The notes beneath the pieces were generated by a model. That model did not search any database. It saw only the letters and a list, made by a program, of their open reading frames with translations, and had not been told where the DNA came from. A stretch of DNA of 29,872 bases from an uncultured Oscillospiraceae bacterium (GTDB lineage: Bacteria > Bacillota > Clostridia > Oscillospirales > Ruminococcaceae): contig CANNTZ010000026.1 of NCBI GenBank assembly GCA_947522735.1, positions 1-29,872 of the forward strand, given 5' to 3'. Positions 1-8,588 of the stretch are shown piece after piece. Positions within the stretch are counted from its first letter, which is position 1. Every line of letters begins with the position of its first letter. The position numbers were made by a program, and so were the translations under genes.

Positions 1-168
1 AAGGAAGGCAAGTTCGCATTCACCATCACCTATCCCGCAGGCTTCTTCGCCCGCGACGCCATGGACGTCATCAAGGCAGTCAGCGATGGCCAGACCATCG
101 ACCGTGTCAAATATCTGGGCATGGAGCTTGTCACTGTCGATAACGTCGACACCGCGGCGCACGACTGA
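1..168 (+). CDS. C-terminal end of a sugar ABC transporter substrate-binding protein (partial)
   Basis: The reading frame is open from the first base and ends with TGA at 166-168, giving the last 55 residues of a protein that starts before the window. The tail has the look of periplasmic-binding-protein-like (ribose/galactose type) sugar receptors: a beta strand leading to 'TYPAGFFARDAMDVIKAV', then a short segment describing the final strand. The main support is context: the next three genes are a double ATPase and two permeases of the CUT2 family, whose binding protein normally comes first in the operon. The protein would be lipid-anchored outside the membrane and deliver a sugar to the permeases. 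Which sugar it binds cannot be told from this fragment. Confidence 0.75.
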   Translation, partial: KEGKFAFTITYPAGFFARDAMDVIKAVSDGQTIDRVKYLGMELVTVDNVDTAAHD

Positions 169-209
169 TCCGCGCCCCTTACGCGCTACAACGTGATATA
201 AATGCATCG

Positions 210-235
210 GCAGCCGGGTGGAAGCACCCGGCTGC
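210..235 (+). promoter_or_regulatory. Intercistronic hairpin after the binding-protein gene
   Basis: GCAGCCGGGTG at 210-220 pairs perfectly over 11 bp with CACCCGGCTGC at 225-235, closing a GAAG tetraloop. There is no run of T after it, and the ribosome site AAGGAG of the ATPase gene follows at 241-246. Hairpins at this position in ABC importer operons commonly protect the upstream binding-protein message and lower expression of the downstream genes. That role is inferred here. Confidence 0.7.
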
Positions 236-254
236 TATAAAAGGAGATGATGCA

Positions 255-1736
255 GTGAAGAATGGTTTTTTTGAGATGCGCCATATCAGCAAGTCGTTCC
301 CCGGTGTCAAGGCTCTTGACGACGTGGGGTTTTCCGTCGCAGAGGGCGAGGTGCGCGGGCTGGTCGGCGAAAACGGCGCCGGTAAATCGACGCTCATGAA
401 AATTCTCAACGGAAACTACAAAAAGGACGAGGGACAGATCCTGATCGACGGCAAGGAAGTCGATATCACCGATCCGTTGGTTGCGGCAGCCAATGGCATC
501 AGCATCATTTTTCAGGAGCTCAATCTGGTGGATCAGCTTTCGATTGCGGAAAACATTTTTGCCGGACGCCTTTCCAACAAGGGCCTCAAGCCCGTCGATT
601 GGAAGGAGGTCAACCAAAAAACCAAGGAGCTGCTAAATCGAATAGGCTTTGATGCGGATCCGAAAACGGAGGTCGGCTCACTGACGGTGGCCGGAAAGCA
701 GATGGTGGAGATCGCCAAGGCCCTGAGCAGGGACTGCCGGATCATCCTGATGGACGAGCCCTCCGCAACACTGACTAAAAAAGAACTGGGCGCTTTGTTT
801 GACATCATCCGTGATCTGAAGCAAAAAGGGATCGCGGTTATCTATATTTCCCACCGAATGGAGGAAATTTTCGAGATCTGCGAAACCGCAACCGTCATGC
901 GCGACGGCAAGATTATCGGCACGGTCAACGTCAGCGAGGTCACGTCCGACCGGATAGTGGAGATGATGGTTGGCCGCGAGGTGAGCAGCGCCTATCCAAA
1001 GCGCGACACCGTCCCCAGCGAGGAGGTTCTCCGCGTGGAGAATCTGTGCCGCAAGGATCGGAAGCAGAGCATCTCCTTCAGCCTGCGCAAGGGCGAGGTG
1101 CTGGGCATAGCAGGTCTTGTCGGCGCGGGACGCACCGAGATTATGCGCGGACTGTTCGGCGTCGACTATATCACGTCCTGCGACGTGTATGTCGACGGCA
1201 AAAAGGCTCGCATCCGCACGCCGGCCGAGGCAAAGGGATACGGCATCGCGTTTTTGACCGAGGACCGCAAGACCGAGGGCCTGACGCTCGACTTTACCAT
1301 CAAGTCCAATATAAGCATGGCGAATCTGCCGAAGCTGCGCCGCGGCCCACTTATCAGCGCGCAGACGGAAAACGAGATCGCCGATCTCTACATAAAGAAA
1401 ATCAACGTCAAAACGCCGTCCCGCAACCAGAAGGTCGGGAACCTGTCAGGCGGAAACCAGCAAAAGGTCGTTATAGGCAAATGGCTGAACGCCGATCCCG
1501 AGATACTCATCATGGACGAGCCGACCCGCGGCATCGACGTCGGAGCAAAATGGGAAATTTACGGCATCATCAACGATCTGGTCGCGCAGGGCAAGGCGGT
1601 CATTCTGATCTCCTCGGAGCTCCCGGAGGTTCTCGGCATGAGCGACCGCGTGCTCGTCGTCAAGGACGATGCAATCGTCGCAGAGCTGACGGGCGACGAT
1701 ATCAATGCCGTTGAAGTCATGCGCTATGCGCTTTGA
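255..1736 (+). CDS. CUT2-family sugar ABC transporter, double ATP-binding protein (RbsA/MglA/YtfR-like)
   Basis: A 493-residue protein with two fused nucleotide-binding domains, the usual length for RbsA-type ATPases. Domain 1 (about residues 5-235) has Walker A 'GENGAGKST', a signature loop written 'LTVAGKQMVEIAKAL' and Walker B 'IILMDEPSATL'. Domain 2 (about 255-490) has the degenerate Walker A 'GLVGAGRTE' typical of this family, the signature 'LSGGNQQKV' and Walker B 'ILIMDEPTRGID'. It powers sugar import from the cytoplasmic face of the membrane. The start is GTG at 255, placed by AAGGAG at 241-246; the ATG triplets nearby are out of frame. It follows the binding-protein end and precedes two permeases, so it is the third element of a complete importer. 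The substrate is unknown. Confidence 0.93.
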   Translation: MKNGFFEMRHISKSFPGVKALDDVGFSVAEGEVRGLVGENGAGKSTLMKILNGNYKKDEGQILIDGKEVDITDPLVAAANGISIIFQELNLVDQLSIAENIFAGRLSNKGLKPVDWKEVNQKTKELLNRIGFDADPKTEVGSLTVAGKQMVEIAKALSRDCRIILMDEPSATLTKKELGALFDIIRDLKQKGIAVIYISHRMEEIFEICETATVMRDGKIIGTVNVSEVTSDRIVEMMVGREVSSAYPKRDTVPSEEVLRVENLCRKDRKQSISFSLRKGEVLGIAGLVGAGRTEIMRGLFGVDYITSCDVYVDGKKARIRTPAEAKGYGIAFLTEDRKTEGLTLDFTIKSNISMANLPKLRRGPLISAQTENEIADLYIKKINVKTPSRNQKVGNLSGGNQQKVVIGKWLNADPEILIMDEPTRGIDVGAKWEIYGIINDLVAQGKAVILISSELPEVLGMSDRVLVVKDDAIVAELTGDDINAVEVMRYAL

Positions 1737-1755
1737 CAGGGCAGGAGGAAAGCGT

Positions 1756-2739
1756 ATGAATCAAATGGTAAAAAAACGTCTGGAAATCGGTTCTGTCAGC
1801 GATTGGGTCAGAAACAACACCAATCTGCTGCTGATGATAGCTCTGGTCATCGTCGGCGCGCTGACGACCGAAAATTTCTTCAGCATAGACAACATCCTGA
1901 ACGTGCTGCGGCGCATCACAGTCAACGGTATGCTGGCAGTGGCCTGCACCATGACGCTGCTGGTCGGCGGCTTCGATCTCTCAATCGGCCATGTCATGGC
2001 GCTGTCCGCCGTTCTTTGCATCGGCTTTGAAAAATCAACCGGCAACGGCCTTGTCGGTATCGTCATGGCGCTGTCCGCCGGCCTTGCCATGGGACTGCTC
2101 AACGGCATACTGATGAAGGTCACGAGAGGCGGCTCCGGCGAGGGCTTCATGATTACGCTGGCGACCGGCATGATGGCGCAGGCGCTCGCCAAGTGGTACT
2201 GCGGAGGCAGCGAGATTATCCGTCTCGAAATACCCGTGGAGAACGACTGGTTCAAACGGCTCGGCCAGGGCAACCTGCTCGGTTTCCCGATCTGCACGCT
2301 GATCTGGATCGCCGTGATGGTGATCCTTCAGATCGTCATCAAAAAAACCACCTTCGGACGCAAGATGCTGCTTACGGGAGCCAACAAAAAATCGGCGTTC
2401 CTCGCCGGCATCGACGTCAACAGCGTCAAGGTCATCGCCTACACCGTGGCGGGCCTCTGCTGCGGCATTGCCGCGGTGATCTATGCGGCGCGCTTCAACA
2501 GTGCGTCTGACGGCGCGGGCGTTGGCGGCGACTTTAACGGCGCGGTCTGCTCCATCATCGGCGGCAACGCGCTCTATGGCGGACACGGCGGCATGGTGCA
2601 GGTATTTATCGGCACAGTGACCTTCGGTCTGATCTCAAACATCCTACAGTTGCTCGGCCTGAGCACCGCCGCCCAGTTTATAGTGCAGGGCGCGATACTG
2701 CTGCTGGCCATCAACCTTGACAATCTGAAGAAGAGGTGA
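1756..2739 (+). CDS. CUT2 sugar ABC transporter permease, first subunit
   Basis: A 327-residue, strongly hydrophobic membrane protein of the BPD_transp_2 (RbsC/XylH/YtfT) family. Typical stretches are 'NILNVLRRITVNGMLA', 'LLVGGFDLSIGHVMALSA' and, near the C-terminus, 'GGNALYGGHGG', the region that contacts the ATPase in this family. The start is taken as ATG 1756 because AGGAGG lies just upstream at 1743-1748. The frame is open further upstream into the ATPase gene, but that would bury the ribosome site. It would form a heterodimeric pore with the next permease. A pair of different permeases with one double ATPase recalls the YtfT/YjfF and AI-2 (LsrC/LsrD) arrangement rather than the single-permease ribose system. 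Confidence 0.92.
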   Translation: MNQMVKKRLEIGSVSDWVRNNTNLLLMIALVIVGALTTENFFSIDNILNVLRRITVNGMLAVACTMTLLVGGFDLSIGHVMALSAVLCIGFEKSTGNGLVGIVMALSAGLAMGLLNGILMKVTRGGSGEGFMITLATGMMAQALAKWYCGGSEIIRLEIPVENDWFKRLGQGNLLGFPICTLIWIAVMVILQIVIKKTTFGRKMLLTGANKKSAFLAGIDVNSVKVIAYTVAGLCCGIAAVIYAARFNSASDGAGVGGDFNGAVCSIIGGNALYGGHGGMVQVFIGTVTFGLISNILQLLGLSTAAQFIVQGAILLLAINLDNLKKR

Positions 2740-2744
2740 GCGAT

Positions 2745-3692
2745 ATGACATTTGCAAAGAAAGTCTTTAACGACTACCGTATCCCGCTCCTTGCGGTACT
2801 GATCTTTGTGATCATGTCGCTGACAAACGAGAATTTCTTTACGCCGTACAACATTTTCACCATCGCAGACTCCATCTCGGGCTACGGCATTGTGGCGCTT
2901 GGCTTTACCTTCATACTGCTGGTCGGACAGTTGGACATCTCCTTCGGCTCGGTCATAGCGCTGTCCTCCTGCATATTCATGATGCTGCTGCAGGCGGGGG
3001 TCAACTTTGGGCTGGCGTTCCTCGCCGCCATCGTCGTGGGCTGCGCGTGCGGCACGCTGACCGGCTTCTTCGTCGCCACGTTCCGCCTTTCGCCGTTCAT
3101 CGTCTCAATGACGATGCAGTTGGCCTACAAGGGCATCGCGCTCACCATCACCAACCAGACGCCGGTCTCCGTCCCTCATCCCGTGCTACAGGCTATCAAC
3201 AACCTCAAGCTGTTCGGCATCTTCCCGATCGTATTTTTCTTCTTCCTGCTGCTGGCTGTCCTGACGGAGCTGTTCCTGCGCAACACGCAGTTCGGACGCA
3301 ACCTGTATTTAGTCGGCGGCAACATCTCGGTTGCGGATAATCTCGGACTCAAATCGCGCAACTATATCTGGAGCGCCTATATCTTCCAGGGATTGTTTGC
3401 GGCTATCGGTGGCGTCGTCATGATGACCCGCCAGTTCTCCGCCTCCGGCAACCTGGCCCTTCAGGGGCCGATGGAGGTCATCCCCATGGTAATTGTCGGC
3501 GGCACCGCGATGGCAGGCGGCAGAGGCGGCGCGCTTAAAACGATCGGCGGCGTCGTGCTGCTGAAGATCATCTACAACGCTATGACAATGTTCTCGATAC
3601 CGGCTCCGTTGCAGCCCTTTGTCAAGGGGCTCATCCTGCTGGTGGTCATCGTGAGCGACAAATATATGGAAAGAAGACATGAAAAGGTATGA
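2745..3692 (+). CDS. CUT2 sugar ABC transporter permease, second subunit
   Basis: A 315-residue membrane protein of the same BPD_transp_2 family, distinct in sequence from its neighbour. Family stretches are 'LLVGQLDISFGSVIALSS' and 'VGGTAMAGGRGGALKTIGG' near the C-terminus. I place the start at ATG 2745. A GTG at 2736 overlaps the stop of the upstream gene and is in frame, but it sits inside the purine-rich AAGAAGAGG that best serves as ribosome site for 2745. The tight spacing suggests the two permeases are translated together, as expected for partners in one pore. The end overlaps the next gene by 4 bp (ATGA), so the downstream deacetylase belongs to the same transcript. Confidence 0.92.
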   Translation: MTFAKKVFNDYRIPLLAVLIFVIMSLTNENFFTPYNIFTIADSISGYGIVALGFTFILLVGQLDISFGSVIALSSCIFMMLLQAGVNFGLAFLAAIVVGCACGTLTGFFVATFRLSPFIVSMTMQLAYKGIALTITNQTPVSVPHPVLQAINNLKLFGIFPIVFFFFLLLAVLTELFLRNTQFGRNLYLVGGNISVADNLGLKSRNYIWSAYIFQGLFAAIGGVVMMTRQFSASGNLALQGPMEVIPMVIVGGTAMAGGRGGALKTIGGVVLLKIIYNAMTMFSIPAPLQPFVKGLILLVVIVSDKYMERRHEKV

Positions 3693-4414
3693 ATATTCTT
3701 GCAGTTGGCGCACATCCCGATGACGTTGAGACCATGTGCGCAGGTACATTGGCAAAATATGCGTCGCAGGGGCATAAGGTATTTATCGCGACGGCAACCA
3801 ACGGAAACATTGGCTCCGCTCACCACACGATGGAGGAGATTGCACGCATACGCAAGCAGGAGGCCGCCAATTCCGCCGCTATCATCGGCGCGGAATACAT
3901 CTGCCTGGACTATGACGACGAGATGTTTTTTGAGATCGACCGCGAAACCCGGCTCAAATTCATCAATCTGGTTCGGTATTGCAAGGCGGACGTCATCTTT
4001 ACGCACAATCCGCACGACTATAACCCCGACCACATGTTGACGAGCAAGATTATCAACGATATCGCCGTCATGATCCCCATTGCGCACCTCAAGACGGAGG
4101 CTCCCCCCTACAATGTCATTCCGTCCATCTGGTATTTTGAGCCGGCCAATTCCATGGGCTTTGTGCCGACGGACTATGTCGATATCACCGACTTCTACGA
4201 CACCAAGATGAAGATGCTCTCCTGCATGGAGAGCCAGAAGCAGTGGATGGCCGACAACTATGCGCAGCTTGGCGGCGATACCGAGCGCTTCTATGACACT
4301 ATACGCATAACGTCGGAGTTCCGCGGAATGCAGGCAGGCTGCAAATATGCAGAGGGCTTTGTCCGCGCGCTCGACGGCTATCGCACGCGGCTGACGGAGC
4401 GCGTGCTTCCTTAA
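3689..4414 (+). CDS. PIG-L/LmbE-family zinc-dependent deacetylase
   Basis: A 241-residue protein that opens with the family hallmark 'AVGAHPDDVE' (residues 5-14), where His9 and Asp12 are the expected metal ligand and catalytic base. The second hallmark, 'HNPHDYNPDH', supplies the further zinc-binding His. Members remove acetyl groups from N-acetylglucosamine-type sugars or related small amide substrates (GlcNAc-PI, mycothiol and bacillithiol precursors, chitobiose). Its start codon overlaps the stop of the permease gene by 4 bp, so it is the last gene of the importer operon, and a rho-independent terminator follows 41 bp later. This coupling suggests that the imported sugar, or a product of it, carries an N-acetyl group. 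The exact substrate is not readable. Confidence 0.88.
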   Translation: MNILAVGAHPDDVETMCAGTLAKYASQGHKVFIATATNGNIGSAHHTMEEIARIRKQEAANSAAIIGAEYICLDYDDEMFFEIDRETRLKFINLVRYCKADVIFTHNPHDYNPDHMLTSKIINDIAVMIPIAHLKTEAPPYNVIPSIWYFEPANSMGFVPTDYVDITDFYDTKMKMLSCMESQKQWMADNYAQLGGDTERFYDTIRITSEFRGMQAGCKYAEGFVRALDGYRTRLTERVLP

Positions 4415-4455
4415 AAAAACAGCAATATCAAAGCGTTTTCCGTTTCATAACGGCG

Positions 4456-4490
4456 ACGGGATCGGTTGAAGCCGATCCCGTTATTTTTTT
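4456..4490 (+). terminator. Rho-independent terminator of the CUT2 importer/deacetylase operon
   Basis: ACGGGATCGG at 4456-4465 pairs perfectly with CCGATCCCGT at 4472-4481, and the T-rich tail follows at once to 4490. It lies 41 bp after the deacetylase stop. From here to the promoter at 4710 I see nothing recognisable. Confidence 0.92.
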
Positions 4491-4709
4491 ACCCGTTTTG
4501 TCCTGTTCTCCGGCTTTTTCTGCACCCTGCCGTCAGTCTGTCCTCAAGGCCGTGGCGGACCGCGCGTTTTTACGCATTTCCGCTGAAAACGCACCCGCTA
4601 AAGCGCTTGTTTTGCCGTCGATGGAACGATAGGCCCAAAAAAATCAAATGATTTTTGTCATTATATGGCCATAAATCGTTGATTTTCAAAACATCGTTAA
4701 ATTTTTAAA

Positions 4710-4738
4710 TTGAAATCCAAAACACGGCGGGTTATAAT
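4710..4738 (+). promoter_or_regulatory. Sigma-A-type promoter of the CUT1 importer operon
   Basis: TTGAAA at 4710-4715 is separated by exactly 17 bp from a perfect TATAAT at 4733-4738, in an A/T-rich stretch that contrasts with the surrounding G+C-rich genes. Transcription would start near 4745, leaving a leader of about 45 bp before the first start codon at 4793. No operator is obvious in the immediate vicinity. Confidence 0.85.
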
Positions 4739-4792
4739 AAAACCATAACAACATATACATTTTGTTAAGAAATATGAAACGGGGGATGATCT

Positions 4793-5728
4793 ATGGCTGC
4801 GGCAAACGCTCAAAAAGGAGGCGCACTGTGGCGCAGGATCAAGCAGCAGAAGTATCTGCTTTTAATGGCGGTACTGCCTGTGGTGTGGCTGCTGATATTC
4901 TGTTATTATCCGATATACGGAATAATCGTAGCATTCAAGGATTATAACTTCGGGCTTGGAATTTTGGGAAGTCCATGGGCAGGACTGAAATATTTCAAGG
5001 AGCTGTTCGGAGATCCGGACATTCCGCGCATTATCCTCAACACCTTCCGCATCAGCTTTCTGAAGCTGCTGGTCGGCTTCCCGGCGCCGATAATCTTCGC
5101 GGTGCTGCTCAACGAGCTGCGCGGCATGAAGATGTACAAGAAGTTCGTCCAAACCGCGACCTATCTGCCGCACTTTATCTCCTGGGCGTTCATCGCCGGA
5201 TATCTCTCCACGCTGCTGACCGACAACGGTCCGATAAACGCTCTGCTAACGGCTACCGGAATTGTCTCCCAGCCGGTGCAGTTTCTGGCGAATAAAAACA
5301 CCTTCCTCGGCGTCATCGTTGCGTCGGACGTCTGGAAGAGCTTCGGCTTCTCCTCGATAATCTACCTCGCGGCGATAACGGCGGTCGACGTCCAGCTCTA
5401 CGAGGCGGCGACCATCGACGGCGCGAACCGCTTCCAGCAGGTGTGGTACATCACCCTGCCAAGCATCCGCCCGACGGTTATGATACTGCTCATCATGTCG
5501 ATAAGCGGACTTATGGGCTCCAACTTCGAGCAGATGTATCTTATGAAAAACAGCCTTGTCAACGACGTGGCAGAGGTGCTTTCCACCTATACGTACACGA
5601 TGGGCATGATCAAGGGACGGTTCTCCTATTCCACCGCAGCCGACCTGTTTCAGTCCCTCGTCTCGGTGACGCTGCTGCTGATAGCCAACTTCACCAGCAA
5701 AAAGCTCACCGACGAGAGCTTCTTTTAA
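4793..5728 (+). CDS. CUT1 sugar ABC transporter permease, LplB-like
   Basis: A 311-residue inner-membrane protein with about six membrane segments and the LplB-family opening 'YYPIYGIIVAFKDYNF' after the first membrane helix. The cytoplasmic EAA loop 'EAATIDGANRFQQVWYITLP' (about residues 203-222) is the ATPase docking site of MalF/MalG-type permeases. The start is ATG 4793 behind a G-rich but imperfect ribosome site. It is the first gene after the promoter and is followed 14 bp later by its partner permease and then by a large lipoprotein receptor, the standard LplB-YtcP-LplA order of Firmicutes. Such systems import complex oligosaccharides or glycan-derived sugars. No ATPase gene is present in the operon, so a shared MsmX-like ATPase encoded elsewhere is presumed. 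Confidence 0.93.
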   Translation: MAAANAQKGGALWRRIKQQKYLLLMAVLPVVWLLIFCYYPIYGIIVAFKDYNFGLGILGSPWAGLKYFKELFGDPDIPRIILNTFRISFLKLLVGFPAPIIFAVLLNELRGMKMYKKFVQTATYLPHFISWAFIAGYLSTLLTDNGPINALLTATGIVSQPVQFLANKNTFLGVIVASDVWKSFGFSSIIYLAAITAVDVQLYEAATIDGANRFQQVWYITLPSIRPTVMILLIMSISGLMGSNFEQMYLMKNSLVNDVAEVLSTYTYTMGMIKGRFSYSTAADLFQSLVSVTLLLIANFTSKKLTDESFF

Positions 5729-5742
5729 GGGAGGGGAACGGA

Positions 5743-6651
5743 ATGTCAAAGAGAACCCATTTTCAAAAGCTCGGCAAAAAGACCTGGGCGGATTACCTGA
5801 TGATAATCATATTCGCCGTCCTCGCCTTCGTCACGCTGTACCCGTTCTACAACATCCTCATCCTGAGCTTCAACGACGCGCAGGACGCGATGACCGGCGG
5901 CATCTACTGGTGGCCGCGTAAATGGACGCTTGACAACTTCAAGCTCTTCTTCGCCACCAACGATATCTTCCGTTCGTTCTATATCACCGTCGCGCGCACC
6001 GTTATCGGCACCTTGACCGGTACCTTCTTCACGGCAATGTTCGCCTACGTTCTCTCCAAAAATTTTCTCGTCGGTCACAAGCTTCTCATCGTGCTCACGA
6101 TGATCCCGATGTACATCTCGGGCGGCGTTATCCCCACCTTCCTTCTCATCAAGGACATCGGACTTTATCAAAACTTTCTCGTCTATATCATCCCGTGGCT
6201 GTTCAGCTCATATAACTGCATCGTTATGCTGACCTTCTTCCGCGGACTGCCTGCGGATATCGAGGAATCGGCAAAGATAGACGGCGCGAACGATATCGTA
6301 ATATTTGTGCGCATAATCATTCCGGTGTCGATGTCGATGATAGCTACGATACTGCTGTTCAACGCGGTCGGCCACTGGAACAGTTGGTACGACTCCATGC
6401 TCTACGGCGGCGCCAACCTCGTAACCCTTCAGATGCGTCTGGTACAGCTCATCAAGGACGCCGAGATCGGCACCAAGATGGCGCAGCAGATGGGCTCACG
6501 CTTCGGCATCACCTCCGCCGGCATGAAGCCGACGGTACAGTCGGTCAAGGTCACGGCTATGGCCGTCACCGTCATCCCGATAATGATGATATATCCCTTC
6601 CTCCAGAAATATTTTGTAAAGGGCGTTATGATCGGCTCCATCAAGGGCTGA
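5743..6651 (+). CDS. CUT1 sugar ABC transporter permease, YtcP-like
   Basis: A 302-residue membrane protein of the MalG side of the family (YtcP/AraQ-like). It has an N-terminal membrane helix followed by 'LYPFYNILILSFNDAQDA', a 'YWWPRKWTLDNFK' periplasmic segment, and the EAA loop 'EESAKIDGANDIVIFVRIIIP'. It ends with 'YPFLQKYFVKGVMIGSIKG', the characteristic C-terminal tail of this group. I start it at ATG 5743 because GGGAGGGG sits just before; the frame is open far upstream inside the LplB-like gene but that part is not homologous. It pairs with the upstream permease to form the pore. An 86-bp gap before the binding-protein gene contains no clear promoter. Confidence 0.93.
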   Translation: MSKRTHFQKLGKKTWADYLMIIIFAVLAFVTLYPFYNILILSFNDAQDAMTGGIYWWPRKWTLDNFKLFFATNDIFRSFYITVARTVIGTLTGTFFTAMFAYVLSKNFLVGHKLLIVLTMIPMYISGGVIPTFLLIKDIGLYQNFLVYIIPWLFSSYNCIVMLTFFRGLPADIEESAKIDGANDIVIFVRIIIPVSMSMIATILLFNAVGHWNSWYDSMLYGGANLVTLQMRLVQLIKDAEIGTKMAQQMGSRFGITSAGMKPTVQSVKVTAMAVTVIPIMMIYPFLQKYFVKGVMIGSIKG

Positions 6652-6737
6652 TAAAAACGGTATTGACCGTGTTGCGGCCTGCGCCGGAATACGGCTGATA
6701 TAAAATTACGCATTCAACTTTGAAAGGAGAAAACACA

Positions 6738-8462
6738 ATGGCAAAGAAAATTCTTGCAATGCTGCTCGCGGTCATGATGACCATCGCTATTTTCGCGGGC
6801 TGCACCAAGGGTGGCAACGACAGCTCCAGCACCTCCACTCCTGCCCAGTCGAGCAAGACTGACGACAGTGCGAGCGGCGGCGACACTCAGGAGGTTCAAA
6901 CCCTGCATGTTTGGCAGTGCGCCAACTGGGCTTGGGACAAGCCGAGCAAAGAGCAGGATTGGGACAGCTATGAGGTCTGCAAGGCCATCACCGAGAAGAT
7001 CGGCATAAAGCTCGAATACGAGCAGCCCACCGGTGAGCAGGACGAGCTGCTTGGACCAATGATCGCGTCCAACTCTCTCCCCGATTCCCTCGTGATTTCC
7101 CATTATTCTCAGAACGCCTATATTAACCAGATGATCGACGCGGGCATGCTCTATTCCTTCGAGGATCTGCTCGAAACCGATTATCCCGATGCGTATGCAC
7201 AGCTCAAGGATTCCAGCGCCTACAGGTTCCATCAGCACACCGACGGCAAGCTCTATAAGTTTGTCGGCTTTGAGTCCAACGAGGACAAGAACGAGGCCTT
7301 CAGCAAGGTCGGTATCCCGGCCACAGACGGCGGCAGCGTTTTCTGGGCACGCAAGGATATCCTCGCCGCGTTCGGCAAGGATGATATCACCACCCTCGAC
7401 GACTACACCGATTACCTCTACTTCGTCAAGGATAACTATCCCGACGTCACCCCGATGCAGGTTAACGGTAACGGCTACTACGGCACCCTCATGTACACCT
7501 TTGGCATCCCGATGATGGCCGCAGGTACCGGCATCAACAACACCTGCAACATCACCGAGGACAACAAGCTCGAGGTCGTGCTCAAGAACGACAGATTCAT
7601 CGAGTTCTGCAAATGGATGAACAAGCTCTGCCGTGACGGCGTCATCAGCGCCTCCCAGTTCACCGAGCAGGCTCAGCAGGCCAACGAGCGCCAGAGCGCC
7701 GGCGGCTACGGCACCTTCTGCGTCCACAGCTACTATGTCAACGACAACGTCAACTCTCCGCTGATCGAGGCCGGCAAGGAAGATATGACCTATGTCGATA
7801 TCGGCCCGATCCAGAAGGAAGGCATCGATTTCGTGCTTCCCTCCCTGCGTGACACCGGCGTCCTTGCGTGGGTTGTCTCCAAGAACATCGCCGATCCGTC
7901 CGTCGCTGCTAAGTGGTTTGCGTACGCCACCTATGACGACGAGATCAACCGTCTCATGACCGGCGGCTTCGAGGGCACCGACTACACCATCGGCGACGAC
8001 GGCATCCCCGTTTGCAGCGACGAGTACGTTGCAGGCATCAACGCCAACATCGAGGAGTTCTGCACCAAGACCGGCCAAATCGCGAAGTTCCTCCCGTGGA
8101 TCAGCGGTCCGAACTGGGTCTACTTCGTCGAGAACCCGATGGGCGGCAAGGACGCCAACCCGTGGGCATACGAAATCGCCATCAAGCGCCAGAGCCCGCA
8201 GTTCATCAAGGACGTTTGGGAGGAAGGCTTTGTTGATCTTCCGAAGGCCATCGATCCCAGCTCTGAGGCAGGCATCGCAATGACCAAGTGCAACACCACC
8301 ATGAACGACACCATGGTCAAGCTGTTCGTCGCCGCTTCCGACGCCGAGTTTGAGCAGGTTCTCGCTGACGGACTTGCAAAGCTTGAATCCGATGGCGTGG
8401 CGATCTACGAAGAGGCTCTGAACGCTGAGTATCAGAAGCAGCTCGCTCTCCTCGGCAAATAA
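6738..8462 (+). CDS. Sugar ABC transporter substrate-binding lipoprotein (LplA-type)
   Basis: A 574-residue secreted receptor. The signal peptide 'MAKKILAMLLAVMMTIAIF' ends in the lipobox AGC, with Cys22 as the lipid-anchored residue, then a Ser/Thr/Gly-rich linker (about 25-55) tethers the folded domain. The length of more than 500 residues and aromatic-rich sequence fit the large extracellular solute-binding proteins that accompany LplB/YtcP permeases. The start is ATG 6738 with AAAGGAG at 6724-6730; an ATG at 6720 in the same frame lacks a ribosome site. It lies third in the operon, separated from the next gene by a hairpin at 8527-8558. That hairpin may let this receptor be made in excess over the downstream enzymes. 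The ligand is unknown, probably a glycan fragment. Confidence 0.93.
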   Translation: MAKKILAMLLAVMMTIAIFAGCTKGGNDSSSTSTPAQSSKTDDSASGGDTQEVQTLHVWQCANWAWDKPSKEQDWDSYEVCKAITEKIGIKLEYEQPTGEQDELLGPMIASNSLPDSLVISHYSQNAYINQMIDAGMLYSFEDLLETDYPDAYAQLKDSSAYRFHQHTDGKLYKFVGFESNEDKNEAFSKVGIPATDGGSVFWARKDILAAFGKDDITTLDDYTDYLYFVKDNYPDVTPMQVNGNGYYGTLMYTFGIPMMAAGTGINNTCNITEDNKLEVVLKNDRFIEFCKWMNKLCRDGVISASQFTEQAQQANERQSAGGYGTFCVHSYYVNDNVNSPLIEAGKEDMTYVDIGPIQKEGIDFVLPSLRDTGVLAWVVSKNIADPSVAAKWFAYATYDDEINRLMTGGFEGTDYTIGDDGIPVCSDEYVAGINANIEEFCTKTGQIAKFLPWISGPNWVYFVENPMGGKDANPWAYEIAIKRQSPQFIKDVWEEGFVDLPKAIDPSSEAGIAMTKCNTTMNDTMVKLFVAASDAEFEQVLADGLAKLESDGVAIYEEALNAEYQKQLALLGK

Positions 8463-8526
8463 TCAGCCCGGTAAAAGCTAACCGATAAAAATTGAAACAA
8501 CCGTTGAAACAGCGGTAATGAGCTTG

Positions 8527-8565
8527 GTGAGCGTACCGGTGAACACCGGTGCGCTCACATTTTAA
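8527..8565 (+). terminator. Strong hairpin with short T-run after the binding-protein gene (partial terminator or mRNA stabiliser)
   Basis: GTGAGCGTACCGGT at 8527-8540 pairs with ACCGGTGCGCTCAC at 8545-8558 over 14 bp with a single G-T wobble and a GAAC loop. It is followed by ATTTTAAA, so only four T. This is a weak tail, suggesting partial termination or protection of the binding-protein message rather than a full stop. No promoter is evident between it and the gene at 8589, so read-through probably supplies the next two genes. Confidence 0.7.
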
Positions 8566-8588
8566 ACGAATAATAAAGGAGAACTGAT

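Noticed and set aside
6714..8078. Long minus-strand open frame (over 450 codons) opposite the binding-protein gene
   Set aside because: Antisense to a clear lipoprotein gene; composition is Val/Asp/Gly-rich as expected from the complementary strand, with no domain and no ribosome site.
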